In this document: positions 7,691-11,573 of the stretch, piece after piece
Numbering within the stretch: the first letter of the stretch is position 1
Layout of the letters: every line of letters begins with the position of its first letter
Assembly (NCBI GenBank): GCA_964652155.1
Contig: CAZZBK010000160.1
Location: 1 to 11,573 of the forward strand
Length of the DNA stretch: 11,573 bases
Direction of reading: 5' to 3'
Source of the DNA: CAZZBK01 sp964652155
Lineage (GTDB): Bacteria; Planctomycetota; Planctomycetia; Pirellulales; PNKZ01
The notes under the pieces: generated by a model
Told to the model about the DNA's origin: nothing
The model's input: the letters and a program-made list of their open reading frames with translations, nothing else
Databases searched by the model: none
Position numbers and translations under genes: made by a program

Positions 7691-8743
7691 TCAGTCCCGC
7701 CAGTCCATCAGCAGGTCAGCCGACCTGGGCACAGGCTCGGGAAGGCGGGTCGGAATGGCCGGCGAGGCGTGCACTTGTTCGCCCAACAAGTGCACGCCCC
7801 CCTCCAACCCTGCTTTCACCCTCGGTTCCGGCTCGGCCCGACCCTCGATGGTGACCGATTGTTGACCGGCGGCACGCTCGCGGGCCATCCGATCCGCCCT
7901 GGCGATCGCGTCGGCCACCAGATCGGCCACCGCAGCGCCTGCGATCGCCGCCCCGCTGGCCGCCCCTCGCGCTGCCGCCTCGGCCACGTGCGCCTGGTCC
8001 TGCGCCGCGGGCGCGGGAGCCAGCGACCCGGAGTTGGCCGCGCTGCTGATCGAGGCCCAGGACGCGCCGAGTATCCGCCAGACGGCGGCGCGGTCTGTCG
8101 CACTGGTGGACCCGCCGGACAGCGCCGCCCCGATCTGGGCCAGGAGGAGGCCAACCAGGACCTCGCCAGGGATCGCGTCGGCCACGTCCTGCCGCGCCAA
8201 ATGGGACCGAAGCGCCGCTGCCAGGGCATCGGTGGGCATCTTGCCCAGCGTCGTCAGCGCCACCTGCACACGCTCCGCCAGCCGATCCCGCGCCGCCGGA
8301 ACCCTCGCCTCGGCTGGATTCAACCGGCCGCGATCCTGGTCAGTCTGCCCCTCCGCCTTTTTGCCTCCCCCTCGTTTTTTCGGTTCCGCGACTTGGCGCG
8401 CTGGGGTTGCGACCTGGTCTGGTGGTGGTGGTGGGGGCGCGGCGTGCGGTATCGCGGCGTGGGCGTTAGCTGGGATTGATGCGTGCTGGTCCACTGGATT
8501 TCGCCTGTGCTGGCTGTTGACCGGTTTTGGGGTGGGTTGGCCCGGTCTGGTGGTCTGGCTTGTGGATTGTGGGGGGGGGGCTGGCGTTCCCGTCGCCGGT
8601 GGGCTGGGTGGGGTGGCGCGGCGGTCGCGGACGGTTGACGTTGTTTGGGCTGGTGGCCCTGTTTTATGCGCTTGCGCGTGCGTAACCTGTGAGGCTCTGA
8701 CCTTGTGGATTGTGTTGCGAGCCGGGTCTGTTTTCGCCCCCAC
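7691..8743 (-). CDS. Ala/Pro-rich protein, candidate small terminase subunit; start uncertain
   Basis: From a GTG at 8743 the product would have 350 residues. Residues 1-120 are Pro/Thr/Gln-rich and disordered, with six prolines in a row at 103-108. A basic KKRGGGKK segment follows (122-129). Residues about 143-290 are Ala-rich and helical (for example LAAALRSHLARQDVADAI), and the C-terminus reads SADLLMDWRD. It lies on the same strand directly upstream of the large terminase, where small terminases (DNA recognition for packaging) usually sit. That position and a compact helical core are the only grounds for the small-terminase idea. The plus strand is strongly G+T-rich at about 8400-8720, opposite to the other minus-strand genes, so the first third may not be translated and the true start may be near 8380 or inside. 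A C10 run (8571-8580) also threatens the frame in that part. Confidence 0.55.
   Translation of the reverse strand: MGAKTDPARNTIHKVRASQVTHAQAHKTGPPAQTTSTVRDRRATPPSPPATGTPAPPPQSTSQTTRPGQPTPKPVNSQHRRNPVDQHASIPANAHAAIPHAAPPPPPPDQVATPARQVAEPKKRGGGKKAEGQTDQDRGRLNPAEARVPAARDRLAERVQVALTTLGKMPTDALAAALRSHLARQDVADAIPGEVLVGLLLAQIGAALSGGSTSATDRAAVWRILGASWASISSAANSGSLAPAPAAQDQAHVAEAAARGAASGAAIAGAAVADLVADAIARADRMARERAAGQQSVTIEGRAEPEPRVKAGLEGGVHLLGEQVHASPAIPTRLPEPVPRSADLLMDWRD
7766..7798. repeat. Perfect 14-bp inverted repeat with 5-nt loop
   Basis: The arms GGCGTGCACTTGTT (7766-7779) and AACAAGTGCACGCC (7785-7798) pair perfectly around CGCCC. It lies in the 3' part of the small-terminase candidate (codons 316-326, reading GVHLLGEQVHA). 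No T-tract follows on either strand, so it is not a classical terminator. A protein-binding site, such as a packaging recognition site, or an RNA hairpin between the two terminase genes are the open options. Confidence 0.75.
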
Positions 8744-8781
8744 CCCCCAGGCCCCCCGCCCCCGTGGGTTAATCTCGTATC

Positions 8782-8805
8782 GGTGTCAAGTTTTTTCTTG
8801 GCACC
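8782..8805. promoter_or_regulatory. Inverted repeat (likely operator) over the plus-strand -35 box
   Basis: GGTGTCAAG (8782-8790) and CTTGGCACC (8797-8805) are inverted copies with one mismatch, separated by T6. The right arm contains the -35 box TTGGCA of the plus-strand promoter, and the left arm contains TTGACA on the minus strand (8784-8789). No convincing minus-strand -10 box follows at the right distance. A dimeric repressor bound here would cover the plus-strand promoter. An attenuator hairpin is less likely because it would lie upstream of the transcription start. Confidence 0.5.
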
Positions 8806-8826
8806 TGCGGCGCGAGCGTGTATATC
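8798..8826 (+). promoter_or_regulatory. Sigma70-type promoter for the plus-strand gene cluster
   Basis: The -35 box TTGGCA (8798-8803, 5 of 6 consensus) and the -10 box TATATC (8821-8826, 4 of 6) are separated by exactly 17 bp. Transcription would start near 8833, leaving a leader of about 60 nt before the ATG at 8893. It is the only such pair I noticed in the divergent region 8744-8892, and it points into the plus-strand genes. Confidence 0.55.
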
Positions 8827-8892
8827 GCGGAGACACGGGAATACGGCGGAGTCGCTACCGATCGGGGTTCCTGGGAACAAGGAGAAGATCAA

Positions 8893-9213
8893 ATGTCAAA
8901 TTGTGTGACTTGGCGCCCGTCCGACATCGCGTGGCACAACCGGATTGTGACCCGCCTGCTGTGGTCATCCAAGGGCGATCTGATGCTGGACCAAGAGGGC
9001 GATCTTCGGACGCGGATCATTTGGGGCGAAGCTGGGTTTCCGCAGGAGCTACCGTTCGCGGAACATCGTCCTGGGGATCGGCTTGCCACGATTCACACGC
9101 ACGGGTGGAGGCTGACCGGCCGGGGTGCGGAGTACATCCTGGAGAACTGCACGTTTGCGCCTCGGGACCGTGCGAGGCTGGAGCGTATCAGCCGCGTCGG
9201 TGGGAGGGGCTGA
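8893..9213 (+). CDS. Hypothetical protein, first gene of the plus-strand cluster (106 aa)
   Basis: No family is recognised. The product is a soluble mixed alpha/beta protein rich in Trp, Arg and His, with no signal peptide or membrane helix. The frame is open from 8818, but the ATG at 8893 has AAGGAGA 7 nt ahead and lies behind the predicted transcription start, so I chose it. A small palindrome GTTCC-TG-GGAAC (8867-8878) directly precedes the ribosome site. It is the promoter-proximal gene of the cluster and its stop is 3 nt before the next start. Confidence 0.75.
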   Translation: MSNCVTWRPSDIAWHNRIVTRLLWSSKGDLMLDQEGDLRTRIIWGEAGFPQELPFAEHRPGDRLATIHTHGWRLTGRGAEYILENCTFAPRDRARLERISRVGGRG

Positions 9214-9216
9214 GCG

Positions 9217-9525
9217 ATGGACCAACAGCATCAGGCTGCCCTGTCTGCCTTTGCGGACCATGTGGCGGCACGACTGGCGCGCGGCGAGGCTGATTTCGTC
9301 GAGTGCGTACGGCGCGAGTGTCCTGAGATGTCGGACGCGGACGCGCGGCGTGTGCTGGCTGTGTATCGTCACCTGCGTGTGCTGCGGCGGGTTGACGTTC
9401 ACGACGGTCGCATTCGGGTGCTGCACGGCGGGTTGTGGGACGCGACTGTGCTGCGCCGTGCGCTGGCTGGTCATGACGAGGCGATGAAGCTGCGGGTTGG
9501 CCGTGGCAAGCGGAAGGGAGGCTGA
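9217..9525 (+). CDS. Hypothetical protein, possible winged-helix fold (102 aa)
   Basis: The ATG follows the previous stop by 3 nt, with GGGAGGGG ahead, so the two genes are coupled. The product is mostly helical. Helices in about residues 5-55 lead into RRVDVHDGRIRVLHGG (56-71), which reads like the beta-hairpin wing of a winged helix-turn-helix protein. The C-terminus KLRVGRGKRKGG is basic. DNA binding, perhaps as an early regulator, is a guess from shape and charge only; no motif proves it. Confidence 0.72.
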   Translation: MDQQHQAALSAFADHVAARLARGEADFVECVRRECPEMSDADARRVLAVYRHLRVLRRVDVHDGRIRVLHGGLWDATVLRRALAGHDEAMKLRVGRGKRKGG

Positions 9526-9535
9526 CCTGGACGGT

Positions 9536-9592
9536 GCCACCGTTTCGGCGGTGGCTTCGCCTGGGCCAGATGGCACCGGGACACTGAGGAGA
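9536..9592 (+). promoter_or_regulatory. Start-associated stem-loop module A
   Basis: It begins 10 nt after the preceding stop. A 7-bp perfect stem GCCACCG/CGGTGGC (9536-9542, 9549-9555, loop TTTCGG) is followed by TTCGCCTGGGCCAGA (9556-9570). CCGGG (9576-9580) can pair with CCTGG by one G-U. GAGGAGA (9586-9592) then precedes the ATG at 9601. Modules B and C have the same order of parts. The stem has no strong T-tract, so a translation or processing signal is more likely than a terminator. Confidence 0.6.
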
Positions 9593-9600
9593 CAATCATC

Positions 9601-9834
9601 ATGCCGAACCCTGACACTGAGACATGGACGTGGCTCGTCGCCCGCGATTACGCGGAGACGCGGGTTGTGTGCACGACATTCGCCCATGGCAAAACAATCG
9701 AGGCCTTTCTGAATAACCTGGGGCCGAACTCGATCACCGAGACCATCAAGCGGCCTGCTGGTCGGTATTGGGATGGCACACGCGTTACCGACGCGGAGTG
9801 TCGTCGCTACGGCCTGCCGCTGACGGGCCGCTGA
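9601..9834 (+). CDS. Hypothetical protein (77 aa)
   Basis: No family is recognised. It is a short soluble protein with a Trp/Thr-rich N-terminus (TETWTWLVARDY) and Arg-rich C-terminus, and no signal or membrane segment. The ATG at 9601 is fixed by GAGGAGA 8 nt ahead. It is set off from its neighbours by stem-loop modules on both sides (A before, B after), unlike the tightly coupled pair upstream. Confidence 0.72.
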   Translation: MPNPDTETWTWLVARDYAETRVVCTTFAHGKTIEAFLNNLGPNSITETIKRPAGRYWDGTRVTDAECRRYGLPLTGR

Positions 9835-9845
9835 CCTTGACCCTT

Positions 9846-9895
9846 GCGCCTGCTGCGGCGGGCGCTTTGGCCTGGGCCAGACCAGGACGAGGAGA
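9846..9895 (+). promoter_or_regulatory. Start-associated stem-loop module B
   Basis: An 8-bp stem GCGCCTGC/GCGGGCGC with one G-U pair (9846-9853, 9858-9865, loop TGCG) is followed by TTTGGCCTGGGCCAGA (9866-9881). CCAGG (9882-9886) can form a 5-bp stem with CCTGG (9871-9875). GAGGAGA (9889-9895) then precedes the ATG at 9903. The stretch TTTGGCCTGGGCCAGA matches module A closely although the GC stem has a different sequence, so structure rather than stem sequence is kept. Confidence 0.62.
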
Positions 9896-9902
9896 GAGCG
9901 CG

Positions 9903-10247
9903 ATGACAACCTACAGATACACATGCATTGGTTTGCGGCCGATCACCTACGACCCGTCGTGTCAGGCCGATCTGGGTGCTGAGTGGCAGTTCGCGAATCG
10001 GCTGGCCAAGCGCCGGTTCGGCGCGAGCGGGACCTGCCTAACCCTCTCGGCGGACCATTGGACGCGGGACAGAACGTCAACAACCTACTCCGCGTCGATC
10101 GGCTACCGTGGGCGCAGGGACTGCGACGCAGCCTACTCTGAGCGAGTGCAATTCACGGTGTCTCGCACACCGGTGGCAGACGCCTACGATCCTGGCTTGT
10201 CTGAGGCGCGGTGGCAGGCTCGGATGGCCGGTGATCTATCGGCATAG
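9903..10247 (+). CDS. Hypothetical protein (114 aa)
   Basis: No family is recognised. The N-terminus reads MTTYRYTCIGLRPITYDP. The protein is Tyr/Arg-rich, with three scattered cysteines before residue 45 and one later that form no clear metal site. No signal peptide or membrane helix is seen. The frame is open from 9768, but the ATG at 9903 directly follows GAGGAGA of module B and starts after the previous gene ends, so I chose it. Confidence 0.72.
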   Translation: MTTYRYTCIGLRPITYDPSCQADLGAEWQFANRLAKRRFGASGTCLTLSADHWTRDRTSTTYSASIGYRGRRDCDAAYSERVQFTVSRTPVADAYDPGLSEARWQARMAGDLSA

Positions 10248-10261
10248 AAGGAGGGAGGCAC

Positions 10262-10474
10262 ATGGTCAGAGGATACCGGTACGGCGGGTTGGGCCGCGAC
10301 CCGCACTGGATCACCACGAAATACCCTGCGACGACGGAGGACGGGACGCGTCACCCGGCCGGGACGCGGGCGTTCTTCTACCCGAAGACCAAGCGGATGT
10401 TATTCGGGGAGGCTGCGGAACAGGCGTCGCGGGACTTCGAGGCCGCGCGCCAGGACGAGGAGCTGTCACGATGA
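10262..10474 (+). CDS. Small phage protein, Cys-less relative of a zinc-knuckle type (70 aa)
   Basis: The pattern GLGRDPHWITTKYPA (about residues 9-23), then RHPAGTRAFFYPKTKRM and ARQDEE at the end, resembles small phage proteins in which this stretch carries paired cysteines around a KYAGxCxxC-like knuckle. Here the cysteine positions are Thr, Asp and other residues, so metal binding looks lost. This likeness is from memory of such proteins and is not proven. The ATG at 10262 has GGAGGGAGG ahead. Its stop overlaps the next start (ATGA). Confidence 0.68.
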   Translation: MVRGYRYGGLGRDPHWITTKYPATTEDGTRHPAGTRAFFYPKTKRMLFGEAAEQASRDFEAARQDEELSR

Positions 10475-10695
10475 GCCTGCGGCCCCTCCCTGAGAACACC
10501 TTTCGGTATCTCGACCAATTCGGCCGATATGCCGTGCCGATCCCATCGAAAGATGGCGCGTATCAGGCGTACCGGGTGCGACGCATTCCAGGCCGGGCCG
10601 GGCCGACGACGTTCATGTTCGATGGATGGCTGATAGACACGGACACGAGATTCCCCCAGGCCGACGACGATCAACAGCCTGCTGCCCTACCCTGA
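10471..10695 (+). CDS. Hypothetical protein (74 aa)
   Basis: The ATG overlaps the previous stop as ATGA, which indicates translational coupling. The product starts MSLRPLPENTFRYLDQFGRY and ends in an acidic, Gln-rich tail (DDDQQ). No family, signal or membrane segment is recognised. The frame extends upstream through the previous gene, but that part is an out-of-frame shadow. Confidence 0.68.
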   Translation: MSLRPLPENTFRYLDQFGRYAVPIPSKDGAYQAYRVRRIPGRAGPTTFMFDGWLIDTDTRFPQADDDQQPAALP

Positions 10696-10700
10696 CGTTT

Positions 10701-10752
10701 CCGGGTGCCGCGGCGCCCGGTTTCGCCTGGATAGGCCAGGAACTTGAGGAGA
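10701..10752 (+). promoter_or_regulatory. Start-associated stem-loop module C
   Basis: It begins 5 nt after the preceding stop. An 8-bp stem CCGGGTGC/GCGCCCGG with one G-U pair (10701-10708, 10713-10720, loop CGCG) is followed by TTTCGCCTGG (10721-10730). CCAGG (10736-10740) can pair with CCTGG over a 5-nt loop. GAGGAGA (10746-10752) then precedes a GTG start at 10759. Confidence 0.62.
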
Positions 10753-10758
10753 ACCACA

Positions 10759-11163
10759 GTGACATACCCGACAACGACCCGCCCCGGCGCAGCGATCACA
10801 CGACTGGCGCTGGTGCCTGGAGGCACGCCGACAGAGCCGACGCCTGCCGAACGGCTGACCGCAGCGGCGGACACGCTGATCGCGATGATCAGCGAAAATA
10901 GGCCGATCAGCGAATGCGGAGGACTGCCGATCACGCTGATGGAGATCGCGGCGGAACTGCGTGCGAGCCAGCGCATCCGCACCGCGCCGACACAGGCTGA
11001 CAACACGATCGCGGCGATCCGGGCAGCGCAAACGCCAGCAGACCTGGACGACGTGTTCGTCGGGTGCGTTGTGCCGATGGTCGAGATGACGACCGACGAG
11101 CGGGTGCGCGTGCTGACCGAGTATCTGATCCGGAACATTCGGGTCGGGAGGGACGACAAGTGA
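10759..11163 (+). CDS. Hypothetical helical protein, GTG start (134 aa)
   Basis: No family is recognised. After a Thr/Pro-rich N-terminus (about 1-35) the protein is Ala-rich and helical, ending in a helix TDERVRVLTEYLIRNIRVGR. I chose GTG at 10759 because GAGGAGA lies 6 nt ahead. A TTG five codons earlier overlaps that ribosome site and is unlikely. The stop overlaps a GTG start of the next gene (GTGA). Confidence 0.72.
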   Translation: MTYPTTTRPGAAITRLALVPGGTPTEPTPAERLTAAADTLIAMISENRPISECGGLPITLMEIAAELRASQRIRTAPTQADNTIAAIRAAQTPADLDDVFVGCVVPMVEMTTDERVRVLTEYLIRNIRVGRDDK

Positions 11164-11573
11164 GCGAGATCGCGAGCACGACAGGCGTGGCGTTGACGCT
11201 GACGCCCGAGGATGTCCTGGCTCTGGTGCGGCTGATTAGGGCCGCTCAGGATGCCCATGCCTCGATCGAGGAGGATGCCGACCACGCGCGGCACAATCAA
11301 CCGGCCGACGAGGCTGCGGCGGCGACCGATCGCGCCAACGAGCTGCGCAACGCGATCGCGGCGGCCGAGCGTGCCCTGGGCCTGCCTCCCTCTGATGGTT
11401 GGGAGGGCGATCGAGATGTGGAAGGGGCGCCTCTGCGCTGGGAAAATCACTACAAGTGCGGTTGCGAAAAGACGTGGAGTTACACCTGGTCGTCGATATG
11501 CCCGGACATTTGCCCGAGGTGTTTCACCGAATGCCAGCCCGTGCGCAGCGGTTATCTAACGTGCGTAGCTCCC
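11160..11573 (+). CDS. Hypothetical protein with zinc-ribbon-like segment, cut by window end
   Basis: A GTG overlapping the previous stop, with GGGAGGG ahead, opens a frame that stays open for 138 codons to the right edge. Residues about 10-75 are Ala/Glu/Asp-rich and helical, possibly coiled. The C-terminal part visible has CGC (Cys100, Cys102), Trp106, Cys114, CPRC (Cys118, Cys121), Cys125 and Cys135. A CxC and a CPxC pair about 16 residues apart look like a zinc ribbon or rubredoxin-type knuckle. The role is unknown; a nucleic-acid or protein-binding knuckle is common among small phage proteins. The true end is outside the window. Confidence 0.68.
   Translation, partial: MSEIASTTGVALTLTPEDVLALVRLIRAAQDAHASIEEDADHARHNQPADEAAAATDRANELRNAIAAAERALGLPPSDGWEGDRDVEGAPLRWENHYKCGCEKTWSYTWSSICPDICPRCFTECQPVRSGYLTCVAP

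Noticed and set aside
8784..8789. Minus-strand promoter with TTGACA as -35 box
   Set aside because: The -35 box is perfect, but no acceptable -10 box lies 16-18 nt further on the minus strand. The match is explained by the inverted repeat.
8034..9293. 419-codon plus-strand frame spanning the divergent region
   Set aside because: It crosses the promoter and the first plus-strand gene in another frame. The Gly/Val/Trp-rich look comes from the G+T-rich DNA.
9536..9555. Rho-independent terminator after the 9217-9525 gene
   Set aside because: The stem is GC-rich but is not followed by a T-tract, and the same module occurs before two other starts in the same direction, which fits a start-linked element better.
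1..11573. CRISPR array, tRNA or insertion sequence
   Set aside because: I saw no regularly spaced repeats, no cloverleaf-like sequence and no transposase-like protein on either strand.

Overview
The window is a segment of a tailed bacteriophage or prophage with high-GC DNA. The best anchors are a large terminase subunit with Walker A, Walker B and nuclease motifs, and directly behind it a P22-gp1-like portal protein. Codon use, composition and protein style suggest an alphaproteobacterial host, possibly Acetobacteraceae. That host guess rests on general resemblance and was not tested by a search. No integrase, repressor, tRNA or attachment site was recognised, so the sequence does not show whether this is a free phage or a prophage.

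The layout is two divergent transcription units around a control region at about 8744-8892. The left unit is on the minus strand and reads towards position 1. It holds an Ala/Pro-rich protein in the place expected for a small terminase (7691-8743), the large terminase (5772-7421), the portal (4010-5770, interrupted by 100 N), a small protein with a signal peptide (3655-3993), a 1061-residue protein with a signal peptide and an SGNH-hydrolase core (462-3647), and a small unknown protein (26-319). The terminase would package DNA through the portal. The SGNH protein looks like a fibre or host-surface enzyme. No capsid, scaffold or tail-tube gene lies between portal and SGNH protein; those genes are presumably left of the window.

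The right unit is on the plus strand and starts from a good sigma70-type promoter (TTGGCA, 17 bp, TATATC) that overlaps an inverted repeat. It holds eight small closely packed genes (8893 to the right edge), all with strong Shine-Dalgarno sites and none with a function I recognise. The last one is cut by the window end and carries a Cys-rich, zinc-ribbon-like segment.

The most unusual structure is a recurring start-associated module. Three of the plus-strand genes are preceded by a GC-rich stem-loop, then TTTSGCCTGG or a close variant, then a CCAGG-type partner, then GAGGAGA and the start codon. A related stem-loop and ribosome site may precede the minus-strand gene at 319. Other signals without a known job are a 16-nt repeat upstream of two minus-strand genes and a perfect 14-bp inverted repeat inside the small-terminase candidate.
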